Below are positions 26,297 through 35,868 of a DNA stretch of 64,000 nt, one piece after another (position 1 is the first letter of the stretch; every line of letters begins with the position of its first letter). The notes beneath the pieces are model-generated. The model had not been told where the DNA came from and ran no database searches. It saw only the letters and a program-made list of their open reading frames with translations. The stretch lies in the NCBI GenBank assembly GCA_964410105.1, contig CAYPFY010000018.1:1-64000 (forward strand). The letters run 5' to 3'. Origin of the DNA: CAYPFY01 sp964410105. GTDB lineage: Bacteria > Bacteroidota > Ignavibacteria > UBA10030 > SZUA-254. The position numbers were made by a program, and so were the translations under genes.

Positions 26297-26872
26297 ATGC
26301 CGTTTGACCTCCAACCCGTTTTGAAAGGCCACCTCCTCCTGCTGAGGCCCCTGCGGCCTGAGGATTTTGAGGATCTCTACGGCGTCGCGGCAGATCCGCT
26401 TATCTGGGAACAACACCCCGAAAGAAACCGCTTTGAAAAGGAAGTTTTCCTGAAATTCTTCCGGGAGGCTCTGGAATCTGGAGGAGCGTTTCTCGTCAAG
26501 GATGCCAAAGACAACAGGGTCATCGGATCTTCGAGATATTTCGGCTACGACGATCCCAGAAGCGAAATCGAAATTGGCTGGACTTTCCTTGCAAGGTCCC
26601 ACTGGGGCGGAGCGTACAATCGGGAGATGAAGGAGCTCATGCTGACTCACGCCTTCAGATTCGTCGAAAACGTGATTTTCGTTGTCGGCACGGGGAACAC
26701 CCGCTCTCAGAGGGCTGTGGAAAAGATAGGGGGGATACGCGCCGGTATGAGGCGAAATGCGGCGGGCGGCGACAGTGTCATCTACCGGATCACCCGTGAA
26801 CAATTCAGACGGGAAGGGGCCGGCAAAAGCAGCAGAGAGAACAAGCCTTCGTCAACCGGGAAGACAAAGTAG
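26297..26872 (+). CDS. GNAT family N-acetyltransferase (RimJ/RimL type)
   Basis: Acetyl-CoA-dependent acyltransferase of the RimJ/RimL group. LRPLRPEDFEDLYGVAADP is the usual N-terminal strand-helix, NRVIGSSRYF and SEIEIGWTFLARSHWGGAYN give the central sheet and the acetyl-CoA loop (the family R/Q-x-x-G-x-G/A appears as HWGGAYN), and VGTGNTRSQRAVEKIGG is the C-terminal asparagine-serine motif. The last 20 residues are basic and variable. ATG 26297 gives 191 residues. It stands alone, and the substrate cannot be told from sequence. Confidence 0.85.
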   Translation: MPFDLQPVLKGHLLLLRPLRPEDFEDLYGVAADPLIWEQHPERNRFEKEVFLKFFREALESGGAFLVKDAKDNRVIGSSRYFGYDDPRSEIEIGWTFLARSHWGGAYNREMKELMLTHAFRFVENVIFVVGTGNTRSQRAVEKIGGIRAGMRRNAAGGDSVIYRITREQFRREGAGKSSRENKPSSTGKTK

Positions 26873-26911
26873 AGCGTTCCGCGTCCCGATACGTCAGAAA
26901 GCGAATCAATC

Positions 26912-27058
26912 CAGCCTCAATTGCGCTACGCGCTTCTCGGCGAGCTCTGCAAAGACGTAGACGGAGCGAAGGCGAAGGCAAATTTTCAGCTCGCCTATTC
27001 CTTGGCCCGGCGTCAGGCCGATAAGCAGATTCTGAGGGAAAAGATGGGGAAGCCGTAA
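26912..27058 (+). pseudogene. Remnant of an ECF42-type sigma factor C-terminus
   Basis: A short open stretch ending in TAA reads QPQLRYALLGELCKDVDGA and continues with FQLAYSLARR. It lines up in length and pattern with the last 48 residues of the sigma factor at 60-61.2 kb (ADFCRRLGNRAEARRSYEKA... ALSLTRQEPERR). No start codon or upstream sigma domains are present, so it is a fragment left by decay or recombination. The match is by eye. Confidence 0.4.
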
Positions 27059-27094
27059 GCTGGGTGTCCGGTGGCGATGATGCCGGGAGGATTC

Positions 27095-27598
27095 TCATTC
27101 CTTCCAGTCACGATATGAAATGTACGCCGGGATGGGGGGCGTGTTCCTCTCCCGCCTCTCGACCTGCTCGTAAAGCCACTGGTACCACTCGAAATAGGTC
27201 TGTCTGTTGCTCGCGAGACGGATTTCCTCAAGATATTTTTTCAACTTTTTCCCCGACAGGACGATGATCCCGCTGAAAAAATCCTCGACCATTCGGATAT
27301 CCATGTCCCGCCTGTACACAAGTATTCCGAGGCTCTCGAACGTACCGAACAGGACGAGTATGCTCGCCATCTTGTCCCCTAGGCGTTCCTCGATCTCCCT
27401 CTTCGACAAACCCTCCGGGAGGTGAAAGACGATATCGACGGCGCTGAGGAATGCGGGGGTCTGGAATGAATGGAGCATCTGGAGCGCAGACTCCCTCGCC
27501 CGCTGCTTATTGGACTGCCGCAATTGGAGAATCGCAAAAATCACCCCCGCGAAAATGGAGCTCGTGGTAATTATCGATAGAAATATTGTGATCGGCAT
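27095..27598 (-). CDS. Membrane-anchored protein resembling DUF4760
   Basis: A 167-residue protein with one N-terminal membrane helix (ITIFLSIITTSSIFAGVIFA) and a helical cytoplasmic part. The layout (ILQLRQSNKQRARESALQML, then FGTFESLGILVYRRDMDI and FEWYQWLYEQVERRE) is that of the DUF4760 group, whose function is unknown. ATG 27598 directly precedes the hydrophobic segment. It is a single gene between the sigma remnant and the serine hydrolase. Identification is by pattern, so the family name is tentative. Confidence 0.65.
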   Translation of the reverse strand: MPITIFLSIITTSSIFAGVIFAILQLRQSNKQRARESALQMLHSFQTPAFLSAVDIVFHLPEGLSKREIEERLGDKMASILVLFGTFESLGILVYRRDMDIRMVEDFFSGIIVLSGKKLKKYLEEIRLASNRQTYFEWYQWLYEQVERRERNTPPIPAYISYRDWKE

Positions 27599-27704
27599 GC
27601 AAGAGTACGTTTTTGTTGGGCGCTCGTGGGCTGACCTATGATTCTACGCCTGAAATTCCGGAAAAGCAAATCGTCGATCTTGACCTGATCGAAGGACGTC
27701 GAGC

Positions 27705-29294
27705 CTATTTGATCCGCTCGGCTATAGTGACATCGCCTCCCCTGGTGATTCTGAGCTTGCTCACCCGCCCGCTGGCGTCGCGGATGAATGTGAAAACTGC
27801 GTCAACTGATTTTGCGAAAAAATCCGTCGGGGACATTGGGAACAGTTCTATTCTTGTCCTTCCCGCACGAACGAGTCCGTCCCCTTCCCTCAGGATCGAA
27901 AATGGCTCATTTTTTCCCGCCCGGTATTGACCCGCAAATTCCTGAAGCGCGCCCGGTTCGAGCTTCACCTCGGTATGAGCCCCTTCCTTCCGACGTCCCA
28001 ACCACTCGCGTGCCGCGCTGTACGCTTGGAGTTCCCGATCGTACGTGTACCCCCTTCCCTGCGTTTCGAGATCCTGGATCTCCGCAGCAAGCTCCTTCTC
28101 CCCGAGCCGCCAGTCAGGTTCAGGGAGCCTGACTCCAAGAGCGTTTTCAAACACAAAGAGCCGAAGGAAACCGCATGCGAAGACGGAGCGTGTTATATCT
28201 CCGAGCGCGAGCTTGAATGGGGAGCTTAGCGCGTCACTGTTGGCCAGCAGGATCAACGTGATGTGCTTTTCCGGTACCTTCACTATGAGCGATGAGTAAA
28301 GGTCCGGGAGGTTTCCATTGTGCCAGATGAGCCTCAGTCCGCGATACTTCTGCGTAAACCATCCGTAACCGTACGGGAGCGTGTCTCCCTTGGTGGATAC
28401 TGCCGGAGTCCACATCAGTTCCTGAGTTTCCTTCCTGAGAAAGAGATGACTATCCAGGGCGGCATCGTATTTTGCCAGGTCGACGACGCTTGAGACGATG
28501 CCGTTCGAGGGACCAAGGCCGCGGCGGTAGTCCGAGGTCTGGACGATTTCACCGTCCCCGTACAGCCGGTATGATTTCGCCATTCGGCGCAGGGCTTCAA
28601 CATAGTTTTTCTCATTGTCGGCTCCGAGGAGCTGAATCATGGCCATATGATTGGCGTCGGGATCATCCAGGTCGTTCCCGGGCGATGTATCTGCCGTTTT
28701 AAGTTTTTGAAGTATGTTTTCGGAAAGCAGGAGACGATATCTTTTCCCCGAGCCTTTCACAATGACATCGAACAGGTTTTCAAATATATCACCATTGTAT
28801 TCGTAATGCTCTCCGGGCACATCCCCTTCGGATGTGTGTGTCAAAACATGCCTGACTTTGACGAGGTCGCTCTTGTACTGGTCCGAATACTTCGACATCG
28901 GATCGTCGAGGCTCACTTTCCCGCTTTCCACCAGCTGCATCAGGAGAGTTGCCCCGAATGTTTTTGAAACGGAGGCGATCTGGTAGGGTGTCGCTGGTGT
29001 CGCTTCGGTTTTCTTATAGTCGGCGTATCCGAATCCCTTGGCCCAGACAAGGCGCTGATCCTTGACAATCCCAGCCGAGATTCCGGGAATCTTGAGCAAT
29101 TCCTGAAAGAATCGAATTTGGGACTCGAATCGTGTGATACGCTCGTGGTCGGGTGAACTGAGTGTGTCGTCCGTTAAGCCGGATGGACTGGTTTGTATGA
29201 CCTGGTGGTGAAGAGCACTGGAATTCTCACCGGCTTCTCTCTCGGTTGGTGAGAGTGAGATGAGCGCAAAGGCAAGGAGGAGGGTTTGCTTCAC
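27705..29294 (-). CDS. Exported serine hydrolase (class C beta-lactamase-like)
   Basis: Serine hydrolase of the beta-lactamase/DD-peptidase fold (COG1680-type). The catalytic SxxK reads SVSKTF in YQIASVSKTFGATLLMQ, the YxN motif appears as YEYNGD, and a C-terminal domain after about residue 400 is separate (lipocalin-like strands such as EFAGQYRAGKNEPFSILREG). The frame is open to 29558, but a GTG at 29294 directly precedes a good signal peptide (VKQTLLLAFALISLS), so that start is chosen. ATG 29396 is an alternative. The enzyme is probably periplasmic; substrate is unknown (peptide, ester or amide). It is divergent from the protein kinase gene. Confidence 0.8.
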   Translation of the reverse strand: MKQTLLLAFALISLSPTEREAGENSSALHHQVIQTSPSGLTDDTLSSPDHERITRFESQIRFFQELLKIPGISAGIVKDQRLVWAKGFGYADYKKTEATPATPYQIASVSKTFGATLLMQLVESGKVSLDDPMSKYSDQYKSDLVKVRHVLTHTSEGDVPGEHYEYNGDIFENLFDVIVKGSGKRYRLLLSENILQKLKTADTSPGNDLDDPDANHMAMIQLLGADNEKNYVEALRRMAKSYRLYGDGEIVQTSDYRRGLGPSNGIVSSVVDLAKYDAALDSHLFLRKETQELMWTPAVSTKGDTLPYGYGWFTQKYRGLRLIWHNGNLPDLYSSLIVKVPEKHITLILLANSDALSSPFKLALGDITRSVFACGFLRLFVFENALGVRLPEPDWRLGEKELAAEIQDLETQGRGYTYDRELQAYSAAREWLGRRKEGAHTEVKLEPGALQEFAGQYRAGKNEPFSILREGDGLVRAGRTRIELFPMSPTDFFAKSVDAVFTFIRDASGRVSKLRITRGGDVTIAERIK

Positions 29295-29541
29295 GGCATT
29301 TTTCCGGCTGAATGTGCACGACAGGGACCGTCGATTATACGTCAAATCCCTTCCGATGTTTTTACCGATCGGCCGACTGCCCAGGTGCCATAACATGGTG
29401 AACGGTGAGGACGGACGGATCAATACTGGGGCGTTTTTGAATGAATAACTTGTATTCCCATCCCGGCGTTGCAGCCGCCGGACGGGCCCCGAATTCTTCT
29501 GCGATTGGGAATGAACTGAATTATAGCTATTTTGCTGCCCT

Positions 29542-32235
29542 ATGATCGGCTCGATCATTTCTCATTACAAAATAGTGGAGAAACTCGGCGAGGGCGGCAT
29601 GGGGGTCGTCTATAAGGCCGAAGATACGAAGCTCGACCGGCCGGTGGCTCTGAAATTTCTGCCGGAACAGCTCGCCGCCTCCCCTCAGGACAAAGCCCGG
29701 TTCATTCAGGAGGCGAAGGCGGCTTCCTCCCTCAACCACCCCAACGTCTGTACGATCCATGATATACAGGAACATGAGGGGCGTCTGTTCATCGTGATGG
29801 AATTTGTGGACGGGCAAACTCTGCGCGAAAAACTTCCCGCCATGAATCAGGGAAAGGCGATCGATGTTTCCGTCCAGATCGCCGAGGGTCTTGCCGCCGC
29901 CCACGAGAAAGGTATCGTGCACCGGGATATCAAGCCCGAGAACGTCATGATACGCAAGGACGGCATCGTCCAGATCATGGACTTCGGCCTCGCAAAGCTG
30001 CGTTCCGTGAACAGCAAGATCTCACGGTTGACCCAGGAGGGCAGCACCGTGGGCACTGCGGGATATATGTCCCCGGAACAGGTGCAAGGCCAGGACGCCG
30101 ACCACCGGTCGGACATTTTCTCCCTGGGCGTCATGATGTACGAACTGTTGACGGGGGAATTACCCTTCAAAGGGGTGCACCAGACTGCCCTTACCTACGA
30201 AATTGTCAACGTCGATGCAGTTCCGATGAGTACGATCAAACCGGAAATCGATCCGGAACTTGACAGGATCGTGCTGGAATGCCTTCAAAAAGACCCCGAT
30301 GAACGATACAACGCCGCCAAGGATATCGCGAAGGATTTGAAGAGGTTTAAGCGCGAGTCGGGCCGATCGAGAATCTCACGCGCCATCCCGGCTCAGATCC
30401 CGCAGCGTACTCACGCGGCGCTGCGAACCACGCCTCACGTGGGTGAAGCAAGTCAATCGAAATGGTTTTTGAGATCTTCGTTTTCACCCCTCATCGCGTT
30501 CATCGCCGGCGCAGTGATCGTGGGACTCATCTGGCATCCGTGGACCGTCAGCGGACCGCCTGCTTCCCCCGTCATTCGATCGACGATTCATCTGCCCGAC
30601 AGCACGCAGATCCCCATAGGGTTGTCGGGAACAGGCATCTCGCCGGATGGAAGATTCATGTCGTTCATCGCGCAGTCCGGGACCGGATCAAAGCTCCTGC
30701 TGCGGGCTTCCGACCGGGAAGTTTTCGAACCCGTCAATGGGGCCGAGAACTCAGGCATAGCGTCGATGTATCACACGTTCTCACCCGACGGCGAGTGGGT
30801 AGCTTTCAATCCGGGCCCCACGGTAAGAAAGGCCTCCGTTTTCGGCGGCGCCTCTGTGATGGTCTGTGACGTCGGCGGACAGCCGAGGGGCCTCTGGTGG
30901 GGGAGTGACAGAAATATCTATATCGGGCATATAAGCAGCGGGGTTAAACGCGTGAGCGAGGAGGGCGGCAACGCGGTGCCCGTGACGACGCTCGACTCCG
31001 CTTCGGGTGAAATCAGTCACAGGTTTCCGGAACTTCTGCCCGACGGAAAGAGCGTTCTGTTTACGATCAAGTTCAGCACCATCAGGACTTTCGACGAGGC
31101 GGCGATCGCGGTTTACGATATGAAAAGCGGTTTGAAAAAAATCCTTATCCGCGGGGGTACGTATGCACGATATGTCCCGACGGGCCACATAATCTACGGC
31201 CGCGGAGATCATCTTTATGCGGTCCCGTTCGATCTTGAAAGGCTCGAGGTGACCGGACCGCCCAAGCAACTCTTTTACGGGGGCTGGACGAACCCTTTTT
31301 CCGGCGATGTCAGCCTCTCGTTCTCCGACCAGGGAACTCTGCTGTATGTCCCGCGAGGCGCGGAAGCATATGCCGTCGCCCGCCTTAATTGGCTGGACCC
31401 CCGGGGGCAGATGACTCCCCTCCTCGATACGGCAAACGCCTACTTTTCCGCGCAGATTTCACCCGACGGGGGGAAAATTGCTCTGCATGTCCAGGCCGCG
31501 AATGACGACATCTGGTTGTATCACATCGGGAGGAAGAGCCTCTCCCGGCTGACGTTCGGCGGAGGGAACAGCGGCTTTCCTGTCTGGAGTCCGGACGGCC
31601 GGTACGTGTACTACAATTCGGAGCGCGGAACCAGCACAAATATCTACCGGAGAGCGTGGGACGGTTCAGGGAGCGAGGAAAAAATGACATCGGGAAACTT
31701 CACTCAGCTTCCAAGATCCATTTCGGCCGATGGGAAGTTTCTGGCCTATATCCAGAACGGAGATATCTGGTTGCTTTCGCTGGACGGGAGCAGGAAGACC
31801 ATGCCCTTCTTCGAATCTCCCGCGAGCGAGACAGACCCGGTCTTTTCGCCGGATGGCCACTACCTTGCGTACGAAACCAATGAATCGGGCAAGTATGAGG
31901 TCGTCATCGTCCCGTTTCCCTCCCGGGCCGGGAAATGGCAGATTTCCTCAGGCGGGGGGTTGAGTCCCCTTTGGTCCCCGTCAGGCACAAAGGTGTATTT
32001 TACCCAGGGCTCAACGATCTATTCGGTGGATATCAAGCCAGGAAACGCATTCGACTACTCTGCCCCGAGAAAGTTTCTTGAAATCCCGCCCGCGGGGGCT
32101 TTCGTGGTGGACATTTCAAGGGACGGGAAGAAATTCGCATTGATTACCTTTCCCTACAAGGATTTGAACTCGTCGGAATTTACGCTGGTCACCGGATGGT
32201 TTCAGGAAGTGAAAAATGCGTTTGCCACAAGGTGA
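29542..32235 (+). CDS. Transmembrane Ser/Thr protein kinase with PD40/TolB-like sensor
   Basis: Hanks-type kinase followed by one membrane helix and an extracytoplasmic beta-propeller. The kinase domain (residues 1-275) shows GEGGMGVVYKA (glycine loop), VALKFL (lysine), HRDIKPENVM (catalytic loop), DFGLAKL and SPEQVQGQ. The helix is SPLIAFIAGAVIVGLIW near residue 315-330. The rest (about 560 residues) holds repeated PD40/WD40-like units such as SPDGGKIALHV, SPDGRYVYYNS and SPDGHYLAYETN, as in TolB-like kinases common in Acidobacteria and FCB bacteria. The propeller probably senses a periplasmic ligand. No phosphatase partner is nearby. Confidence 0.93.
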   Translation: MIGSIISHYKIVEKLGEGGMGVVYKAEDTKLDRPVALKFLPEQLAASPQDKARFIQEAKAASSLNHPNVCTIHDIQEHEGRLFIVMEFVDGQTLREKLPAMNQGKAIDVSVQIAEGLAAAHEKGIVHRDIKPENVMIRKDGIVQIMDFGLAKLRSVNSKISRLTQEGSTVGTAGYMSPEQVQGQDADHRSDIFSLGVMMYELLTGELPFKGVHQTALTYEIVNVDAVPMSTIKPEIDPELDRIVLECLQKDPDERYNAAKDIAKDLKRFKRESGRSRISRAIPAQIPQRTHAALRTTPHVGEASQSKWFLRSSFSPLIAFIAGAVIVGLIWHPWTVSGPPASPVIRSTIHLPDSTQIPIGLSGTGISPDGRFMSFIAQSGTGSKLLLRASDREVFEPVNGAENSGIASMYHTFSPDGEWVAFNPGPTVRKASVFGGASVMVCDVGGQPRGLWWGSDRNIYIGHISSGVKRVSEEGGNAVPVTTLDSASGEISHRFPELLPDGKSVLFTIKFSTIRTFDEAAIAVYDMKSGLKKILIRGGTYARYVPTGHIIYGRGDHLYAVPFDLERLEVTGPPKQLFYGGWTNPFSGDVSLSFSDQGTLLYVPRGAEAYAVARLNWLDPRGQMTPLLDTANAYFSAQISPDGGKIALHVQAANDDIWLYHIGRKSLSRLTFGGGNSGFPVWSPDGRYVYYNSERGTSTNIYRRAWDGSGSEEKMTSGNFTQLPRSISADGKFLAYIQNGDIWLLSLDGSRKTMPFFESPASETDPVFSPDGHYLAYETNESGKYEVVIVPFPSRAGKWQISSGGGLSPLWSPSGTKVYFTQGSTIYSVDIKPGNAFDYSAPRKFLEIPPAGAFVVDISRDGKKFALITFPYKDLNSSEFTLVTGWFQEVKNAFATR

Positions 32236-32261
32236 TTTTCCCGCGAGTATCCCCCGAGTCG

Positions 32262-33092
32262 TCAGGAAATCTTGAAGGACGTCATCGACACAGAGCCCAT
32301 GACCGTCCTGTCGTTGAAGAATTCAATTTGCTCTTTCTCTTCCTTAAGGCCGAGTACGTATAGCATCGGCAGGAAATGTTCAGGAGTCGGCACCGAGAGC
32401 AACGCGGTCCTGCCCAGCGACGGATAGCCAATCAACTCGCGGAATCTGCCTCCGACGATGTATTCCTTGAATTTTGTATTCATTTCTTCCGCCCAATCGT
32501 ATGACGCGTCCGGATTTTGCCAGCTCAACAGCGAGAGATTGTGCACCATATTGCCGCTGCCAATGATGAGGACCCCCTTCCTGCGGAGGATGGCCAGCTC
32601 CTTCGCAAGATCGAAGTGCCACTGCGGAGCTTTTTCATAGTCGAGGCTCAACTGCAGGACAGGGACATCCGCCTCGGGATACATCCGACCGACAACGCTC
32701 CAACATCCATGATCCAGCCCCCAGTTTCTGTCGAGCTCCACGACGGCCTCTTTCACGGCGTGCTTCGTTCGGAGCGCCAGTTCCGGGCTCCCGGGCGCCG
32801 GATACTGGACTTCGTACAACGGACGGGGGAAGCCGCCGAAATCGTGGATCGTCCTCGGTTTTTCCATGGCCGTCACAAATGTACCCCTCGTCTCCCAGTG
32901 CGCCGAGATGCACAAGATTGCCTGCGGTCTGGGAAGTTTTTTCCCGATCGATCTCCAGCCTGCCACAAACTCGTTCTCCTCGATGGCATTCATCGGACTT
33001 CCATGGCCGACAAAAAGAAGGGGCGTCCTCTCTGCGGAGGGCGACAGTCTCTCTCCGAACTTGTATAGATCTTGGGGCGTTTTCACAGTCAT
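32262..33092 (-). CDS. DODA-type extradiol dioxygenase (YgiD-like)
   Basis: Class III extradiol ring-cleavage dioxygenase related to 4,5-DOPA dioxygenase and E. coli YgiD. It is a non-heme iron or zinc enzyme with metal ligands in LLFVGHGSPMNAI, CISAHWETRGTF and GLDHGCWSV. The gene gives 276 residues, normal for the family, and an additional active-site histidine lies in GSGNMVHNL. It converges with the protein kinase gene (26 bp between ends) and has no operon partners. Natural substrates of bacterial members are poorly known. Confidence 0.9.
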   Translation of the reverse strand: MTVKTPQDLYKFGERLSPSAERTPLLFVGHGSPMNAIEENEFVAGWRSIGKKLPRPQAILCISAHWETRGTFVTAMEKPRTIHDFGGFPRPLYEVQYPAPGSPELALRTKHAVKEAVVELDRNWGLDHGCWSVVGRMYPEADVPVLQLSLDYEKAPQWHFDLAKELAILRRKGVLIIGSGNMVHNLSLLSWQNPDASYDWAEEMNTKFKEYIVGGRFRELIGYPSLGRTALLSVPTPEHFLPMLYVLGLKEEKEQIEFFNDRTVMGSVSMTSFKIS

Positions 33093-33282
33093 GAGGGGCT
33101 ATCAGAGATGAATGCCGTCAGTCAAACCCGAGTTTTTTCGAGTACTTGAAAAAAGTCAGACGATGTGTTTTATCATGATTCTGTCCGGAACGGCGATTCT
33201 TTTACAAGAAATGGTTGCCTGTCTGGAGCATGTGCAAGGTATTCCACGCGCGACTTTGCCCGACTAACCCCATGGGCATGAG

Positions 33283-34233
33283 GTGAAATCTCCCGGCGCA
33301 GAATTTCCCCCTCACTTCGACGGCAGGCGATTCTTTAATCCGTCCGCTCCCCAGGCTCTCGGCTTCGGACAGGTTTTGAGATGGAAGCTCACGAGCCGTC
33401 CCGAAAAATCGCCCCGATTCATTTCCGATGCCGAACACTTCATACCTCCACAGCGCATCGAGGGTTCAGGATTGCGCACGACGCTCGTCAACCACTCGAC
33501 CGTTCTGCTTCAGAAGCAGGATGTCAATATCTTGACCGACCCCATCTGGTCCGAGAGAGCAGGTCCGCTGTCGTGGATTGGTCCGCGTCGCAGGAGAAAG
33601 CCGGGGGTGTCGCTTGAAGATCTCCCGCCCCTCAACGCCGTGCTTCTCAGCCACAATCACTACGACCACACGGATTTACCGACGCTGCGCCAGCTTTCGA
33701 CGCGCCCGGGCTTAGCATTTGTTGTTCCATCCCGCCTCGGGAGATTCCTTCGCTCGCATGATCTGGAGCCTGTATACGAATTGGATTGGGGCGAGTCTCT
33801 GTCGCTGTCCGGATGCACAATACATTCCGTGCCGGCCCTGCATTTCTCAAGCCGGGGTGTCTTTGACCGGAACATGACGCTCTGGTGCGGCTATGTGATA
33901 GAATGTGGGGGGAAGCGCGTTTATTTTGCCGGCGATACCGGGTTCGGCTCCCATTTCTCGGAAATCCGGAAGATATTCGGCGCGCCCGATCTTGCTCTCC
34001 TGCCAATCGGAGCCTACGAACCTCGCTGGTTCATGTCCCCGGTGCATATGTCCCCCGATGAGGCGGCAAAGGCTCACGAGATTCTCGGAGCGAAGACGAG
34101 CATCGCCATTCACCACGGCACTTTCCAGCTGGCGGATGAGGGCATCGATGCGCCCGAAAAAGTGATGAGAACCTTTACACCCGCTCGGCCCTTTAACATC
34201 CTCAGGAACGGCCAATCCGTGGTAATTCCCTGA
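33283..34233 (+). CDS. MBL-fold metallo-hydrolase (NAPE-PLD/UlaG-like)
   Basis: Metallo-beta-lactamase-fold hydrolase. The metal motif is LLSHNHYDHTDL (HxHxDH), the aspartate bridge is in YFAGDTGFGSHF, and the distal histidine is in IAIHHGTFQL. RTTLVNHSTVLLQKQDVNILTDPIW is typical of the NAPE-hydrolysing phospholipase D-like group, whose bacterial members hydrolyse phospholipid or lactone substrates. There is no signal peptide. The start is a GTG at 33283; it lies after GAGG in CATGAGGTG and in-frame similarity begins well after it, so the exact start is unsure. It converges with the pirin gene. Confidence 0.85.
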   Translation: MKSPGAEFPPHFDGRRFFNPSAPQALGFGQVLRWKLTSRPEKSPRFISDAEHFIPPQRIEGSGLRTTLVNHSTVLLQKQDVNILTDPIWSERAGPLSWIGPRRRRKPGVSLEDLPPLNAVLLSHNHYDHTDLPTLRQLSTRPGLAFVVPSRLGRFLRSHDLEPVYELDWGESLSLSGCTIHSVPALHFSSRGVFDRNMTLWCGYVIECGGKRVYFAGDTGFGSHFSEIRKIFGAPDLALLPIGAYEPRWFMSPVHMSPDEAAKAHEILGAKTSIAIHHGTFQLADEGIDAPEKVMRTFTPARPFNILRNGQSVVIP

Positions 34234-34274
34234 GCGAGAGAATTCGGACCTCCGGATCCTCTTTTCAAGGCGTG

Positions 34275-35180
34275 CTACCCCGCCTTGATAAAAGTCCCGT
34301 TCTGAAGTTCCGCGTACGCCCGTCTCAATTCCTCCTGCGTGTTCATGACTATCGGACCTCGCCATGCGACGGGCTCCTCAAGCGGCTGCCCCGAAACCAG
34401 AAGGAATCTGATTCCAGAATCGCCGGCCTGAACCGTGACCTCATCGCCTCTGTCAAAGAGCACCAGCGAACGATTCCCCGCGAATTCGTATGTTTCTCCC
34501 CCCGCAGATCCCACGCGATCGGTTTTCACGGGCTGAGGGTTCGAAGCCTCGGAAAATCGTCCGCCGCCTTCGAAGACGTAGGCAAATGCATGCCGGGTTG
34601 TTTCGACCGGGAAGGATTTCCGTCTGCCGGGGGGGACCCACACATCAAGATAACGAGGCTCGGCCGCGACCCCGTCCACGGGGCCGGTTTTCCCCCAAAA
34701 ACTTCCGCAGATGATGCGGACGCGGGTTCCGTCATCGTCGGTAACGTCGGGTATCTCGCCCGACGCAATGTCCTGGTAACGGGGCGATGTCATTTTGAGC
34801 GATGAAGGGAGGTTCGCCCACAACTGGAATCCATGCATTCGCCCGCGGGGGTCCCCCTGAGGCATCTCCTGATGGAGAATCCCGCTGCCTGCCGTCATCC
34901 ATTGCACGTCGCCCGCTCCCAGCGCGCCCGAGTTTCCCAGGCTGTCGCCGTGATTGACAGATCCCGCGAGCACGTATGTGATCGTCTCGATGCCGCGATG
35001 AGGATGCCATGGAAACCCCGCGCGGTAATCTGCCGGATTCTCATTCCTGAAATCGTCCAGGAGGAGAAAGGGATCGAACTCCTCCGTCTCGCCGAATCCG
35101 AAGGCGCGCCGCAGCCGTACCCCCGCCCCCTCGATCGTGGGTTGAGACTGAACTATTCTCTTCACGGGGCGTAAGGACAT
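34275..35180 (-). CDS. Pirin family protein
   Basis: Bicupin of the pirin family, iron-containing nuclear or cytosolic proteins; some bacterial members have quercetinase activity. Metal ligands are in FPWHPHRGIETITYVL (two histidines) and GSGILHQEMPQ (His and Glu). The second cupin follows (RYLDVWVPPGRRKSF and AFAYVFEGGGRF). At 301 residues it is full length. It lies 20 bp after the yjdI-like gene in a short minus-strand operon with DUF2630. These small genes often travel with oxidative-stress functions, and a peroxiredoxin lies about 2 kb upstream on the same strand. Confidence 0.92.
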   Translation of the reverse strand: MSLRPVKRIVQSQPTIEGAGVRLRRAFGFGETEEFDPFLLLDDFRNENPADYRAGFPWHPHRGIETITYVLAGSVNHGDSLGNSGALGAGDVQWMTAGSGILHQEMPQGDPRGRMHGFQLWANLPSSLKMTSPRYQDIASGEIPDVTDDDGTRVRIICGSFWGKTGPVDGVAAEPRYLDVWVPPGRRKSFPVETTRHAFAYVFEGGGRFSEASNPQPVKTDRVGSAGGETYEFAGNRSLVLFDRGDEVTVQAGDSGIRFLLVSGQPLEEPVAWRGPIVMNTQEELRRAYAELQNGTFIKAG

Positions 35181-35200
35181 GATCGCTCCTTTCTTGAAAA

Positions 35201-35449
35201 CTATTCCGAGGGAGAGGGGTTAGTTTCCTGTGTGTTCATATGGAAACTCAGGGCTCCGGAGGGGCATTTCTTGACCTGCTCGATAATTCGCTCGCTCGAT
35301 GCGCCCTCCATGTCTATCCAGGGTCTTTTCCCCGGGTTGAACACCGAGAGCAGGTGAGACCAGCAGACTCCGGAATGAATACACACCCTGGGCTGCCAGA
35401 CAACGGTCACCTCGCCATTGGTGTAGTTCTTAGTGATCTGCTTTTCCAA
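35201..35449 (-). CDS. YjdI family [4Fe-4S]-like small protein
   Basis: Small iron-sulfur-like protein of the YjdI family. The core TKNYTNGEVTVVWQPRVC is followed by HSGVCWSHLLSVFNPGKRPW and VKKCPSGALSFH, giving the three or four cysteines of the family. A frame with ATG is open to 35518, but that would overlap the DUF2630 gene by about 68 bp. TTG at 35449, one base after the DUF2630 stop, matches the usual family start (xKEITKxYTNGE), so it is preferred. It is 82 residues and followed by pirin after 20 bp. Confidence 0.78.
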   Translation of the reverse strand: MEKQITKNYTNGEVTVVWQPRVCIHSGVCWSHLLSVFNPGKRPWIDMEGASSERIIEQVKKCPSGALSFHMNTQETNPSPSE

Positions 35450-35450
35450 C

Positions 35451-35684
35451 CTACTGCTCGTAATTCTCGACGATACCGGGGGGGCGGACCCTGGCATCGT
35501 TCGGATTCTTTCCCGCATCCCGGAGCCCTTCCCGCTGCCGGAGAAGGTCCCAGCACTGATCCAGCTCGACTTTCATCTGATGCAGTCGTTTTACCTCTGC
35601 GTCGGTAAGGTTTCCCTTCGAGTAGAGGCGTTCTTCCTCTTCCGTCAGTTTTTTGATATGGCTGAATACCTGGCTGTCTTCCAT
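35451..35684 (-). CDS. DUF2630 family protein
   Basis: A 77-residue helical protein of the DUF2630 family. HIKKLTEEEERLYSKGNLTD and RLHQMKVELDQCWDLLRQRE are the conserved helices, and the C-terminus NPNDARVRPPGIVENYEQ is the usual family ending. Function is unknown. A good Shine-Dalgarno (AAGGAGAAGG) precedes the ATG. It is first of the DUF2630-yjdI-pirin set. Confidence 0.88.
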   Translation of the reverse strand: MEDSQVFSHIKKLTEEEERLYSKGNLTDAEVKRLHQMKVELDQCWDLLRQREGLRDAGKNPNDARVRPPGIVENYEQ

Positions 35685-35731
35685 GGTCCTTCTCCTTTAA
35701 CAATGGTTGTCCCAGAATTTGCTCCCCAATT

Positions 35732-35863
35732 GATCGCGGCGAAGATGGCTGCCACGTAAATGCTGCTCGCGGCGATGTCGGGGTTTTTTTGGAGTAGCCC
35801 GTCAGCGCGCTCCGCCGGTCCGTGCCCGAGCGGTGCCTCAGCGAACTCAGTCCGTCGATTCCG
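35732..35863 (-). pseudogene. Possible ankyrin-repeat gene fragment
   Basis: In the gap between DUF1624 and DUF2630 a minus-strand frame reads LGHGPAERADGLLQKNPDIA, then SSIYVAAIFAAIN. This resembles the opening of certain ankyrin-repeat proteins (a leucine-rich helix, 'NPDIA', then 'IxxAAxLG'). No complete repeat or start codon is present. Treat as a weak remnant call. Confidence 0.25.
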
Positions 35864-35868
35864 GTCTC